Shown piece after piece: positions 1 to 8,283 of a stretch of 64,000 bases of DNA. The translations under genes were made by a program, and so were the position numbers. The stretch lies in contig CBDUNF010000001.1 of assembly GCA_965368515.1 (NCBI GenBank), forward strand, positions 1 to 64,000, written 5' to 3'. Under the pieces are notes generated by a model, which saw nothing but the letters and a program-made list of their open reading frames with translations, ran no database searches and was not told where the DNA came from. This DNA comes from JAAETI01 sp965368515 (GTDB taxonomy: Bacteria > Actinomycetota > Acidimicrobiia > Spongiisociales > UBA5794). The stretch's first letter is position 1, and each line of letters opens with the position of its first letter.

Positions 1-549
1 TCGGACATCGTCACCGGGTATGTGATGCAGCCGGGGGAGCGATTCTCGGTGAACGACTACGTCGGCGAGCGCACGACCGAGAAGGGCTTCGTCCCCGCCG
101 GGAGTATCCAGCAGGGGCACCTGAAAGATGACGTCGGCGGTGGTGTTTCGCAGTTTGCGACGACGATCTTCAACGCTGCGTTCTTTGCTGGTCTCGAGTT
201 CGACGACTACCAGTCGCACACCATCTATCTGAGTCGGTACCCGTACGGACGGGAAGCGACGATCAACTATCCCGATGTCGACCTGGCCTTCATCAACAAC
301 ACGCCATACGGAGTTCTGATTTGGGTCGAGTACACCGATACCTCGATCACGGTGCAGATGTACTCGACGAAGTACTGGGAGGTCGAAGAGACGGGCCAGA
401 GTAGCTGGCGCTCCGGAGCCTGCCGTTCGGTCGAAACCTTCCGCTCCCGTACGAATCCCGACGGCTTTGTTCTGGAGGATTCAGTGATGGCGAGATACCG
501 GCCGGGAGAAGGCTTGGATTGCGCAGGGAATCCGACACCGCGACCGTAG
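1..549 (+). CDS. VanW-domain protein, C-terminal part (5' end outside window)
   Basis: The frame is open from the first base, so 182 C-terminal residues are visible and the start lies upstream. The stretch around residues 45-75 carries the VanW signature: GGGVSQ followed by TTIFNAA, then a conserved His/Tyr-rich segment and a PYGREATI motif resembling the PPGRDATV motif of the family. VanW proteins are usually secreted or membrane-anchored, often with peptidoglycan-binding or YoaR-like domains upstream. Their biochemical role is not established, although some sit in vancomycin-resistance clusters. No resistance genes are nearby, so a cell-envelope role is the most that can be said. Confidence 0.8.
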   Translation, partial: SDIVTGYVMQPGERFSVNDYVGERTTEKGFVPAGSIQQGHLKDDVGGGVSQFATTIFNAAFFAGLEFDDYQSHTIYLSRYPYGREATINYPDVDLAFINNTPYGVLIWVEYTDTSITVQMYSTKYWEVEETGQSSWRSGACRSVETFRSRTNPDGFVLEDSVMARYRPGEGLDCAGNPTPRP

Positions 550-601
550 ATCGTGCCGCTGTGCCGGAGCGGCCACGTCGCCGGTATGGCAGACTTGACC
601 C

Positions 602-1834
602 ATGGATCTCAACCGTGACGGCGGGCTCATTGCCCTGTTCATCGTCCTATTCCTGATTGCAGTGGTTCTTGCGGCGGCCGAGACTGCGCTGGTGCGCGTC
701 TCTCGGGTTCGGATCGCATCGCAAGCCGAGGAAGGTGGCCGGCGCGCCAGGCGGACCTTGCGGCTTCTCGACGATCTGCCGCATGTGCTCAACACGATCT
801 TGCTGGTGGTTCTGCTCGTTCAGATCGGCGCGGCCACCATCACCGGGATTCTGGCAGACCGCTGGTTTGGCAGTCTCGGGGTCACGATTGCCTCGTTTGC
901 CCTGACCATGTTTCTGTTTGTGTACTCGGAAGCCATCCCGAAGACCTACGCCTACCGCAACGCCGCGGCCGCCATCATGGCTCTGGCATACCCGGTTGGA
1001 CTCCTCACCAGCCTGCTGCGTCCTGTCGTTTCGGTGCTGGTGAAGTTCGCCGACCTCCATGCGCCCGGCAAGGGCATAGCGACAACGCCAACAGTGACCG
1101 AGCGCGAGTTGCGCAGTCTTGCGTCTGCTGCGGCCACTGAAGGCGAGATCACCGATGCTGACCTGAAGCTCATCGAGGGCGCCTTCCGGATCGGAGACCG
1201 GGTCGCCGGGGAAGTGATGGTGCCCCGGGTCGACATGACTGCGGTATCGGCGTCCGTTGCGGCTAGCGAAGCTCTCGAGGTCGCGTTGGCGAGTGGGCAC
1301 CGCCGCCTCCCTGTATACGACGGGAGTATCGACAACGTTATCGGTGTCGTCAGGCAGCGCGACCTGGTGGTCAGCCCTGACAAGATCGTTGGCGATCTCG
1401 GGTACCCGCCGCTCCTCGTCGCCGAGTCGAAGCGAGTTCTCGACCTTCTCGGCGAGATGCAGACCGGCGGCACGCACGTTGCTGTGGTCATCGACGAACA
1501 CGGTGGCACCTCTGGCATGCTGACCATCGAGGACATCGTCGAGGAGCTCTTCGGTGTTGTGAGCGAAGAGGGAGCCGTGTCCGCACCCCAGCTGCGCCGT
1601 CTCGGCAACGGTCGGTGGGTTGTCGACGGCGGCATGCTCACCGAAGACCTCGAGGCCGCCATCGATATCCGTCTCCCCCAAGGGGATTGGACAACCGTCG
1701 GCGGCATGGTGATGGGTTTGGCGGGGCATCTGCCCCGGATCGGTACCGAGCTCGCAGCCGGCGATCTGATGATCACCGTAACCGGTGTCACCGGTCGGCG
1801 GATTCGCCGCATCGAGATCGAAATCCCCGATTAG
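602..1834 (+). CDS. CNNM/CorC-type transporter-associated protein (DUF21, CBS pair, CorC_HlyC)
   Basis: This 410-residue protein has the full architecture of the CNNM/CorC family, which is linked to magnesium or cobalt efflux and often mis-annotated as hemolysin. An N-terminal DUF21 membrane domain with about four hydrophobic segments fills residues 1-150. A CBS pair lies at about 200-320, including the PRVDM and ARGATVFVDDH-like positions typical of the family (here MVPRVDM and VVIDEHGG). A CorC_HlyC domain occupies about 330-408. The length is normal. The ATG follows a short leader without a clear ribosome-binding site, so the mRNA may be near-leaderless. The next gene begins 9 bases downstream. 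Confidence 0.88.
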   Translation: MDLNRDGGLIALFIVLFLIAVVLAAAETALVRVSRVRIASQAEEGGRRARRTLRLLDDLPHVLNTILLVVLLVQIGAATITGILADRWFGSLGVTIASFALTMFLFVYSEAIPKTYAYRNAAAAIMALAYPVGLLTSLLRPVVSVLVKFADLHAPGKGIATTPTVTERELRSLASAAATEGEITDADLKLIEGAFRIGDRVAGEVMVPRVDMTAVSASVAASEALEVALASGHRRLPVYDGSIDNVIGVVRQRDLVVSPDKIVGDLGYPPLLVAESKRVLDLLGEMQTGGTHVAVVIDEHGGTSGMLTIEDIVEELFGVVSEEGAVSAPQLRRLGNGRWVVDGGMLTEDLEAAIDIRLPQGDWTTVGGMVMGLAGHLPRIGTELAAGDLMITVTGVTGRRIRRIEIEIPD

Positions 1835-1842
1835 GAGCCAGT

Positions 1843-2220
1843 TTGCAGCAACTCGTGACGATCCACTCGTGGACCCGCTGGCTGGTACTGGTTGCAATGG
1901 TTGCTGGGATCGTGCTCGGCCTCATGCGCTATCGCAAAGGCGGCGCCTGGAGCCCTCACTACTACCAGCTGATGGTCATGGTTATCGACATCCAGGTGGC
2001 CATCGGAGCCGTCATCTGGATCTTCTACGACGGGTGGAAGCGCGGGTTCTTCTTTGGCGTACTGCATCCGGTGTCGATGCTGCTGGCCCTTGGTGTGGCT
2101 CATGTCGGGTTTGCGGTCGCCAAGCGGCGGGAGGACGTTCGATCGTGGTTGATTGTGACGCTGGCGTCGGCTGCGTCTCTGATCCTGATCATCACGGCGA
2201 TTCCGTGGGATCGGCTGTAG
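1843..2220 (+). CDS. Small four-helix membrane protein of unknown function
   Basis: I place the start at a TTG preceded by AGGAG five bases upstream, 9 bases after the CBS-protein stop, so the two genes are probably cotranscribed. The product has 125 residues and about four transmembrane segments. An N-terminal HSWTRW motif and a conserved central HP may be functional, since His at membrane edges recalls small cytochrome b- or DUF-type integral proteins. No cofactor motif is clear enough for a functional call. Earlier in-frame starts exist inside the preceding gene but would overlap it heavily. Confidence 0.6.
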   Translation: MQQLVTIHSWTRWLVLVAMVAGIVLGLMRYRKGGAWSPHYYQLMVMVIDIQVAIGAVIWIFYDGWKRGFFFGVLHPVSMLLALGVAHVGFAVAKRREDVRSWLIVTLASAASLILIITAIPWDRL

Positions 2221-2643
2221 ACCCTGAAGGCACATCCGGCAATAATTTCACCTTTGTGCCACAGCTGGTTCGGCTCCGGACTCGTGTCGAGAAACAGTTC
2301 GACATAGCCAACGTTGATAAACCCGAGGTGGTGTGCTCGACCAGCATTCTCCCCACACCGGCGCCTCGCACTCCTGCGGCAACAACCAGAGGCTCGATTT
2401 CGAGTGTTCCCGCGTCAATCCCGGGCTGGAGGCCGGCCATCCCCATTACGACGCCCTCCCTCTCGGCAAGACAGATCCGGTCCCGACCCGCCTTCTCGAG
2501 CTGTTCGTCGAATTGCATTCCTGGGTCGTCACCACCGATGCCGGGGCTTTCGTAGATCTTCCTGTGCAACTCCGTCAGTTGGGTGTCAGCATTCGGCAGT
2601 CGTCGAGATCGGAAGATCGGTACCCGCGGATGGCGATGTCCAT
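2220..2643 (-). pseudogene. Broken GNAT-family N-acetyltransferase
   Basis: Three reading frames must be joined to rebuild one acetyltransferase. Frame one, from an ATG at 2643, gives MDIAIRGYRSSDLDDCR, a typical GNAT start, then stops. Frame two, from about 2595 to 2330, gives the middle with the acetyl-CoA loop VRGAGVGRMLVEH. Frame three gives GFINVGYVELFLD and a C-terminal LWHKGE...FRV segment, the usual end of this subfamily. About 25-30 residues between motif A and the GF motif are also missing. One indel near 2590 and a frame-changing deletion near 2325 therefore inactivated it. It fills the 514-base space between the flanking genes. Confidence 0.65.
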
Positions 2644-2734
2644 GTCGCACCTCGCTCGGAATAAGGGCTGTGGGCCCCCGCTTGTAGCTGTTGATCAGAT
2701 CGTGGTCCCGAGACTACGACGTGAAAGGCCTGCA

Positions 2735-3271
2735 ATGACGACCACCATTCTTGGAATCTCCGGAAGCCTGCGCCGGGGGAGCCTCAATCGCTCCCTTCTC
2801 CGCGCTGCAGCCGAACTGGTGCCGGCGAACACCCAGCTCGAACTAGCCGACATCTCTGACTTGCCGCTCTACGACTGGGACGTTGAACAAGAGACCGGCT
2901 TTCCTGCCTCGGTGCAACGCTTCCGCGACCAGATCGACGCCGTCGACGCGGTGCTGATAGCCACGCCGGAGTACAACAACTCAGTGCCAGGGGCCCTCAA
3001 GAACGCAATCGACTGGGCGTCACGCGGTGGTCCGGATTCGCCGCTGACCCGAAAGCCCGCAGCCATCATGGGTGCGGCAGGACGGCTCGGCTCGGTGCGG
3101 GCACAGATGCACCTGCGGACGATCCTCATGCACAACGATCTGCAAGTGGTGCAGAATCCCGAGGTACTCGTTCCCGGTCGCGAGGCGTTCGAAAACGGAG
3201 AGCTTGTACACGAGCGCTACCGAGACCAGGTGCGGCGACTGCTCGAAGCCCTCGTCGAACTCGCTAGTTGA
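2735..3271 (+). CDS. NADPH-dependent FMN reductase (NAD(P)H:quinone-type flavoprotein)
   Basis: The 178-residue product has the flavodoxin-like fold of the FMN_red family. An N-terminal phosphate-binding loop ISGSLRRGSLN lies at residues 7-17, and the PEYNNSVPGALKNAIDW motif at about 70-86 is the family hallmark next to the isoalloxazine site. Such proteins reduce FMN, quinones, chromate or azo dyes with NAD(P)H in the cytoplasm. I chose the ATG at 2735; the open frame extends upstream only through the pseudogene remnant. Its 3' end overlaps the convergent neighbour by 8 bases. Confidence 0.85.
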   Translation: MTTTILGISGSLRRGSLNRSLLRAAAELVPANTQLELADISDLPLYDWDVEQETGFPASVQRFRDQIDAVDAVLIATPEYNNSVPGALKNAIDWASRGGPDSPLTRKPAAIMGAAGRLGSVRAQMHLRTILMHNDLQVVQNPEVLVPGREAFENGELVHERYRDQVRRLLEALVELAS

Positions 3272-4436
3272 CCCGGGCGTCCTTCACGAACAGGTTGCGC
3301 ATCAACGGATCGATGGTGCTGAGCGTGCCGGACACAGTCACCCTGGTATCGAGCGCAGGGGCCGACGCCGCTGGTGTGTCGAACACAACATCTATGTCGG
3401 TGTTGCCGTAGAGGTCATTGTTCACCGTGGCTACGGTGACCGTCACGGTCACGGTGTCTCCAACTCGTCGCGCCTGTTTGACCTTGCCCTCCCAGTTGAT
3501 GCGACCTTCCGCAAACTTGCTGTTGAACTTGCTGCGGGACTCAAAGCTCAGGTCGTTGCCTCCGAATAGCTCAGTAGCCAGCTCGTCAACGTCCACCTCG
3601 TCGACCGCCGCAGGCCGGTTGGGCGTGCCCAGCGCCTGCTTCCAACCGGCGACATCAGGATCTGCGGGAGCGATCCTCTCCAGATCCTTGATCCGCTCTC
3701 CGGCCTGGTTCTCGTCTCCGGCGGCCGCAAGAGTCTCGACCTCGAAGATCCGCTGGTCGATGTCCTCGGGATTCTGCTCGACGGCTTGCCGAATACGCTC
3801 GGCTACATCCGCAAGCAAGCCCTGGCCGCGGTCGTCGACGTTCTGATCGCTGACACCCGCCGACGGTGAAGTGAGCAGTTGTGCGGTGGCTACCAGGCGC
3901 TGAATAGTCGAGGCGAGTACCTCTTCTCTGCTCTCAAACTTGCGCGACGTGAGCCCAATGTGGTCCTCCGAGATGACCGTGGTCGGATACGAAGCCATCA
4001 GGCGGAACAGCCCCGATCGCACCGAAGGTGTCAGAAAGGCGACGAGGCGATCTCGATCTGATGTCTTGACCTTGAACGCCCCGTCGAACACGGGGTCTCC
4101 GATCTGAACGTCCTCGATGCCGAACAGCTTGCCGATGAAAGAGAGGCCACCCTCGCGCTTGAGCGTGAAGTCGAAGCCGACCGAGGGGTAGCGGACCTGA
4201 TATCTCGTATAGGTCGTGGAACTGTTCCCGGATCGTTGTGTATAGGTGTCGATCCGCACCGGCAGGCCGTTCAGTTTCCCCGAGAGTGTCGGGCGAGAGA
4301 GCCTGCCTTTCGCTTCGACGTGGAGCCCCAACTGTTGGGCGACCCGGCGCCAGGCTCCGACGCTGTTCTGATGCGACTGGTACGCCATGTAGGCGATGCC
4401 GACGATGATGAGAATGACAATTGCGAAAAAGGGCAT
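3264..4436 (-). CDS. Membrane-anchored protein of unknown function
   Basis: I do not recognise this 390-residue protein. Residues 3-20 form one hydrophobic helix ending in a short polar stretch, consistent with an N-terminal anchor. A soluble domain of about 150 residues rich in beta-type sequence follows, with a TYTQRSGNSSTTYTRYQV strand pair near residues 64-81. A helical segment with tandem-repeat character lies at about 205-265 (AVEQNPEDIDQRIFEVETLAAAG resembles a TPR-like half). A C-terminal beta domain at about 300-390 has a TVTVTVTV strand. The gene stands alone and is followed upstream by two tandem hairpins. Confidence 0.6.
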   Translation of the reverse strand: MPFFAIVILIIVGIAYMAYQSHQNSVGAWRRVAQQLGLHVEAKGRLSRPTLSGKLNGLPVRIDTYTQRSGNSSTTYTRYQVRYPSVGFDFTLKREGGLSFIGKLFGIEDVQIGDPVFDGAFKVKTSDRDRLVAFLTPSVRSGLFRLMASYPTTVISEDHIGLTSRKFESREEVLASTIQRLVATAQLLTSPSAGVSDQNVDDRGQGLLADVAERIRQAVEQNPEDIDQRIFEVETLAAAGDENQAGERIKDLERIAPADPDVAGWKQALGTPNRPAAVDEVDVDELATELFGGNDLSFESRSKFNSKFAEGRINWEGKVKQARRVGDTVTVTVTVATVNNDLYGNTDIDVVFDTPAASAPALDTRVTVSGTLSTIDPLMRNLFVKDARVN

Positions 4437-4451
4437 GGGCTCAAGTCTACG

Positions 4452-4485
4452 CCTGCGGGCGCAGCCGGCAGGCTGCGCCCGCAGG
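4452..4485. repeat. Perfect 15-bp inverted repeat, hairpin 1 of a tandem pair
   Basis: CCTGCGGGCGCAGCC pairs perfectly with its complement across a GGCA loop. It lies just upstream of the unknown membrane protein and of the plus-strand GNAT gene, between divergent starts. No T-tract follows on either strand, so it is not a convincing terminator. A short interspersed palindrome or an RNA structure in a 5' leader is as likely. Confidence 0.7.
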
Positions 4486-4487
4486 TT

Positions 4488-4510
4488 TGAGTTCCGCTAC
4501 GCGGAACTCA
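4488..4510. repeat. Perfect 10-bp inverted repeat, hairpin 2 of a tandem pair
   Basis: TGAGTTCCGC and GCGGAACTCA flank a TAC loop two bases after the first hairpin. The two palindromes differ in sequence but sit back to back, the arrangement seen in some bacterial interspersed palindromic elements. No second copy was noticed in this window. Confidence 0.65.
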
Positions 4511-4607
4511 GCCATCCATGTCGGATCTCTGTGGAGTATCGCCGCGGTGTGCGGGATTGCGGTACGCGGGCAGGTTTGGGTTACGCGGTGCTGGGTATCG
4601 TGCGGTG

Positions 4608-5468
4608 GTGCATCGTGTCCGTGATCACTCGGGAACTTCATATCTCTCTGAGGTGACTGCCTTGCTCCAGCGTGCCAGGAGAGAGCATCCGACGAAGGGT
4701 CTATGGGAGGCTGCGGACCGTCAGTGGTGGTGGCGAACACCCCGAAGCACCGACGACCAACCGATGCCGTTCTGGTACGACGAGCACGGCCCGGTTGCGG
4801 CAGCTGTGACCACCGCATGGTCATCCAGTACGTGGCTCGATCTGATCACTCTCCCGTCGGTGGAAGCCTCCCTGATTCGAGAGATCTTTGAGCGGGCTCA
4901 GGAGCTCACCACGGATCTTGCGCCTGTCGAGATGCTGGTTGACGACGAGGACGAGGCCCTCATCAGGCTTCTCAGTGACGCCGGGTTCCATCAAGGGTCG
5001 GGGGACGTGACGGCATGGCTGAACGCAGCGACGAGACCCGAGGTCAGCACCCTTCCGGACGGTTACTCGCTCCACAGCCGAGCCACCCGTGCATCAACCG
5101 TCCACCACTTTGCTCAACGCAACGGTCCTGAGGTCGAGAGTCGGCTGCGGCAGACTTCGCTTTACCGACCGGATCTCGATCTGTTCGTGGTTGACGACGA
5201 AGGCCGTGTCGCGGCCTATGGGCTGTTTTGGAACGACCCAGCTACCGGTGTCGGCCTTGTGGAGCCAATAGGCACTGAACCGCCCCACCGAGGCAAGGGG
5301 CTCGCCCGGCACGTCGTGGCTACCGGAGTTCACAAGCTCCTTGCGGCAGGGAGCCAGCGAACCAAGGTCAGCTATGAAAGCGACAATGCCGCGGCGGTTG
5401 CCCTGTACCTCGGTGCGGGGTTTGAGCCAACCATGACCTGCTCCCTATGGAGCACCTCCCCAGACTGA
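4608..5468 (+). CDS. GNAT-family N-acetyltransferase (two-domain)
   Basis: The C-terminal half holds a clear GNAT domain. The acetyl-CoA loop PPHRGKGLARHVV lies near residues 220-232, and a YESDNAAAVALYLGAGFEP segment near 254-272 is the classic C-terminal GNAT motif. The N-terminal half resembles a degenerate second GNAT-like domain, giving about 286 residues. The substrate cannot be told. The start is uncertain: GTG at 4608, GTG at 4605 or the upstream ATG at 4518, which would overlap the hairpin region. I prefer 4608 because earlier residues are low-quality and palindrome-derived. Confidence 0.75.
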   Translation: MHRVRDHSGTSYLSEVTALLQRARREHPTKGLWEAADRQWWWRTPRSTDDQPMPFWYDEHGPVAAAVTTAWSSSTWLDLITLPSVEASLIREIFERAQELTTDLAPVEMLVDDEDEALIRLLSDAGFHQGSGDVTAWLNAATRPEVSTLPDGYSLHSRATRASTVHHFAQRNGPEVESRLRQTSLYRPDLDLFVVDDEGRVAAYGLFWNDPATGVGLVEPIGTEPPHRGKGLARHVVATGVHKLLAAGSQRTKVSYESDNAAAVALYLGAGFEPTMTCSLWSTSPD

Positions 5469-5562
5469 CCCGCCCATTGGCAGAATTGCCGAGCGGTGGA
5501 TTCGCTTGCAGGCGAGCCTGGGCAGTCTTGCCCTCGCCCACTTCGGCTCAGCCTGCCCAGCC
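5469..5562. other. Hairpin-rich convergent intergenic spacer
   Basis: This space separates the 3' ends of two convergent genes. It contains nested inverted repeats, for example CTGGGCAG and CTGCCCAG about 27 bases apart with GGGCA-GTCT-TGCCC inside. It probably acts as a weak bidirectional terminator, but there is no strong T-tract. Confidence 0.35.
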
Positions 5563-6039
5563 CTAGTACCCGCCGCCGAGTTTGGTGTGGTCCCAGGTGA
5601 TGGTCTTCATGGGTTCTACGACCACAGCCGTGTTCTTGGACGCAAACCGCCCAAAGGCTGCTTCGAGAGCGTCGGTGTCGAGCTCGATCGGTGCATCGTT
5701 GATCATCGGGTACTTGGCCGCGAGCCCACCGTAGATCGACAGCACATAATCGGGGTCGGTGACAAGAAGCGCAGTCCCTTTGATCATCACGCCTTGCAGC
5801 TGTGAGTAGTCGTCGCCCGTCTCCACCAAGACTGTCAGTTTGGGGTTGCGTTGCAGATTGACGATCTTCTGCGACTTGGTGAACGAGCGGAACACGACCT
5901 TGCCGTCGTCCATGACGTACCACATGGGTGCGAGATGCGGCCAGCCGTCAGCGCCGACTGTGGATACCTCGAGCACCGTGTTCGTGCTGAGAAACTGTTG
6001 AACCTCTTCCGGGGTCATAGTTATGTCTTTGCGTGCCAT
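5563..6039 (-). CDS. Pyridoxamine 5'-phosphate oxidase-family (PPOX/F420-class) protein
   Basis: The 158-residue product matches the split-barrel flavin/F420-binding family. Typical features are the N-terminal LSTNTVLEVSTVGADGWPHLAPMWYV strand pair (residues about 17-42) and a FRSFTKSQKIVNLQRNPKLTVLV segment at about 50-72. Actinobacterial members of this group often use coenzyme F420 for small-molecule reduction, and others bind FMN or heme. The ligand cannot be decided here. The start ATG follows a leader without other candidates. The gene is monocistronic and divergent from panB by about 250 bases. Confidence 0.8.
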   Translation of the reverse strand: MARKDITMTPEEVQQFLSTNTVLEVSTVGADGWPHLAPMWYVMDDGKVVFRSFTKSQKIVNLQRNPKLTVLVETGDDYSQLQGVMIKGTALLVTDPDYVLSIYGGLAAKYPMINDAPIELDTDALEAAFGRFASKNTAVVVEPMKTITWDHTKLGGGY

Positions 6040-6264
6040 AGGAGCAACATAGCCGGTCGGCGGAATGCCGTCGCAACGGGTAACGTTCTACGAATAGCAA
6101 CCCGTACGGGCGACCAGATTGGCGGCCGATACACCGGTTGACCCAAACACAACTGAATCCACCGACCCTGAGACCAGCCGCGGCGGTTCCAGGGACGCCC
6201 CTGGGCCGAGCCCCGGTTTGACGCAGCCAAACCGGAAGCTGCCCAAAGGGCAGCCCCCAACCCA

Positions 6265-6282
6265 TTCTCCGGGTGGGGAGAA
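6265..6282 (+). promoter_or_regulatory. Leader hairpin overlapping the panB ribosome-binding site
   Basis: TTCTCC at 6265-6270 can pair with GGAGAA at 6277-6282, which is the core of the panB Shine-Dalgarno region (GGGGAGAAGGG). A second small hairpin, CTGCCC-AAA-GGGCAG, lies just upstream. The geometry could limit translation initiation, but the stem is only six base pairs. The rest of the 6040-6292 space shows nothing else recognisable. Confidence 0.35.
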
Positions 6283-6292
6283 GGGAAACGAC

Positions 6293-7204
6293 ATGACCAA
6301 GAGACTCACCGCACCGGCGATCAAAGCCCGCAAGGGTGGCGAGAAGCTGACGATGGTCACCGCATACGACGAGCCCTCGGCCCGTATCGCCGATCGCGCC
6401 GGCGTCGACATCATTCTGGTGGGTGACTCGGTCGCCAACGCTGTCCTTGGCCGTGCGGACACGCTCGCTATGTCCGTTGATGAGATGGTCTATCACACCG
6501 CTGCGGTCATGACCGCAGCCCCCTCCGCCCTTGTTGTCGCAGACATGCCGTGGCTCAGCTATCACACGACCCCGAAGGAAGCGGTTCATAATGCCGGTCG
6601 CTTGATTCGTGACGGGGGAGCGGGCGCCGTGAAGCTCGAAGGCGGACGCAAGCGGCTCGACGTTGTTGCTGCGGTACTGGGTGCTGAGATCCCGGTGATG
6701 GGTCATCTCGGACTCACTCCCCAATCGGTTCACGCTATGGGTGGATACCGGGTTCAGGGCAAGCAAGCTGCCGCCGCGTACGAACTGATCACCGACGCGA
6801 AACTCCTCGCCGATGCGGGTGTGTTTGCGATTGTGCTCGAAGGCGTTCCAGACATGGTTGCCAAGATGGTCACCGACGAGATCGCGATTCCAACAATCGG
6901 GATCGGAGCGGGTGCCGAATGTGACGGTCAGGTACTTGTGTTCCACGACGTGCTTGGTCTGCACGACAAGCGTACGGCCAAGTTCGTTCGACAGTACGCC
7001 CAACTCGCAAACGTTGCGGTCGAAGCGCTCGAGCAGTTCTTTGCGGACGTCCGTAGTGGAGAATTCCCCGGCGAAGCCGAGACCTATCACATGCCGGACG
7101 AGTCGGCCGAGATCCTCAAGGAACTGAGCGAGACCGCAGGCGAGCTCCCCGGCTCCGGTGTCGCCACCGACAGCTTCCTCGCCGACGAAGCCATGGAGCA
7201 GTAG
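6293..7204 (+). CDS. panB: 3-methyl-2-oxobutanoate hydroxymethyltransferase
   Basis: PanB transfers a hydroxymethyl group from 5,10-methylenetetrahydrofolate to 2-oxoisovalerate, giving ketopantoate, the first step of pantothenate and CoA synthesis in the cytoplasm. The 303-residue product shows the family signatures in order: MVTAYDEPSARIAD, DIILVGDSV (metal-binding Asp), MPWLSYH, GAGAVKLEGG, MGHLGLTPQS with GGYRVQGK, and IGIGAGAECDGQVLV. The ATG at 6293 follows a strong purine-rich site. An in-frame upstream extension to 6119 is Pro/Gly-rich and unlike the family, so I rejected it. A C-terminal tail of about 30 residues is longer than usual. No panC or panD is nearby. Confidence 0.93.
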   Translation: MTKRLTAPAIKARKGGEKLTMVTAYDEPSARIADRAGVDIILVGDSVANAVLGRADTLAMSVDEMVYHTAAVMTAAPSALVVADMPWLSYHTTPKEAVHNAGRLIRDGGAGAVKLEGGRKRLDVVAAVLGAEIPVMGHLGLTPQSVHAMGGYRVQGKQAAAAYELITDAKLLADAGVFAIVLEGVPDMVAKMVTDEIAIPTIGIGAGAECDGQVLVFHDVLGLHDKRTAKFVRQYAQLANVAVEALEQFFADVRSGEFPGEAETYHMPDESAEILKELSETAGELPGSGVATDSFLADEAMEQ

Positions 7205-7258
7205 CGCGGGCACCAGCGCAGTGAGCGGGTGGACTACCGCCGCATGCCTAGAACAACA

Positions 7259-7290
7259 AGGAAGCGGCCCCCGATTGGGAGCCGCTTCCT
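7259..7290. terminator. Bidirectional terminator between panB and the sugar permease gene
   Basis: AGGAAGCGGC and GCCGCTTCCT form a perfect 10-bp stem around a 12-base loop. It sits in the 104-base gap between convergent gene ends. The right arm is followed by CGTTAGTAGT and the left arm by TTGTTGTTC on the other strand, giving modest T-richness both ways. Confidence 0.7.
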
Positions 7291-7308
7291 CGTTAGTAGT
7301 GGTCGCTT

Positions 7309-8283
7309 CTAGCCCTTCACCGAGCCCGCAGTAATACCTCTCACGAAGAACCTCTGCAGTGCAAAGAACACGAGTAGAGGCCCGACGGTGATCACAAACG
7401 CTCCAGCCGTCAGCAAGTGTTCTCGAGCTCCAAACTCTCCTGCCAGCGATGCCACCACGATCGTGCCGGGCAGCGCCTCCCTATTGCCCCCGATCATCGT
7501 GAGGGCGATCAGGTAGTCGTTCCAGGTCCAGAGGAACTGGAAGATGGCGAACGCAGCCAGCACCGGAACCGATAACGGGAGAACCAGCCGCCAGAAGACC
7601 TTGAAGTGATCGGCGCCGTCGATGGCAGCCGATTCGAACAGGTCTTTCGGCAGGCCTGCGATGTAGTTGTGCAATAGGAATATCGCGAACGGCATCGCAA
7701 AACCGGTGTGGGTTAACCACACCGCCGGTATCTCGCCGGATAAGTCCAAATCCGGGAACAACTGAACCGTCTTCTCAATGAACGGCAATGTCAGGGCGAC
7801 ACCGTTCGAGTAGGCCGATAGCAGCGGGATCAGCGCCACCTGCGTGGGTACTGCCAACAGAGCCACGGTGGCGATGAACAACCACTCCCGGCCCTTGAAG
7901 TCGATCCAGGCGAAGGCATACGCGGCAAAAGCTGCGATCGCGATCGGGATGATCGTGGCGACCACTGCGATAGCGACTGAGTTGAGCAATGCGTTGCCGA
8001 GGCCTGCACCAACGTCGGGGAAGAGCACCTCGCGGTAGTTGTCCAATGTCGGGAAGTCGAACCCGTTGGCGTTGTCTCTGAAGGCATTCCAGAATCCGCT
8101 GCCGCGTTGTGCGTCTCGAGTTCGGAACGAATTCACGAACAAGCTGAAAGTCGGGATCGTCCATAGGATGACAAGGATCCAGAGGAACCACGTAGGAATC
8201 CCACGGAGGAACCCGTAAATACGCTTCCCCAGGGGACGACGCTGTGTGACGGCGCCGGCGGGTCGTTGCTTGGTAGTTGTCAT
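7309..8283 (-). CDS. Sugar ABC transporter permease, MalG type
   Basis: This 324-residue inner-membrane subunit has six predicted transmembrane helices and the cytoplasmic EAA loop SAAIDGADHFKVFWRLVLPLS near residues 218-238, the site that docks the ATPase. The C-terminus FFVRGITAGSVKG is the usual MalG-type ending. It forms the permease pair with the next gene, which it overlaps by four bases (ATGA-type coupling). An ATP-binding gene is absent from this locus, so a shared MsmX/MalK-like ATPase elsewhere probably drives import. Its position opposite the catabolic operon suggests that the same sugar is imported and broken down. Confidence 0.88.
   Translation of the reverse strand: MTTTKQRPAGAVTQRRPLGKRIYGFLRGIPTWFLWILVILWTIPTFSLFVNSFRTRDAQRGSGFWNAFRDNANGFDFPTLDNYREVLFPDVGAGLGNALLNSVAIAVVATIIPIAIAAFAAYAFAWIDFKGREWLFIATVALLAVPTQVALIPLLSAYSNGVALTLPFIEKTVQLFPDLDLSGEIPAVWLTHTGFAMPFAIFLLHNYIAGLPKDLFESAAIDGADHFKVFWRLVLPLSVPVLAAFAIFQFLWTWNDYLIALTMIGGNREALPGTIVVASLAGEFGAREHLLTAGAFVITVGPLLVFFALQRFFVRGITAGSVKG

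Noticed and set aside
647..1897. 416-codon open frame on the minus strand opposite the CBS-protein gene
   Set aside because: It is a shadow of a well-supported gene, has no domain pattern and unusual amino-acid composition.
6119..6292. N-terminal extension of PanB
   Set aside because: Pro/Gly/Thr-rich residues unlike PanB; the ATG at 6293 has the binding site.
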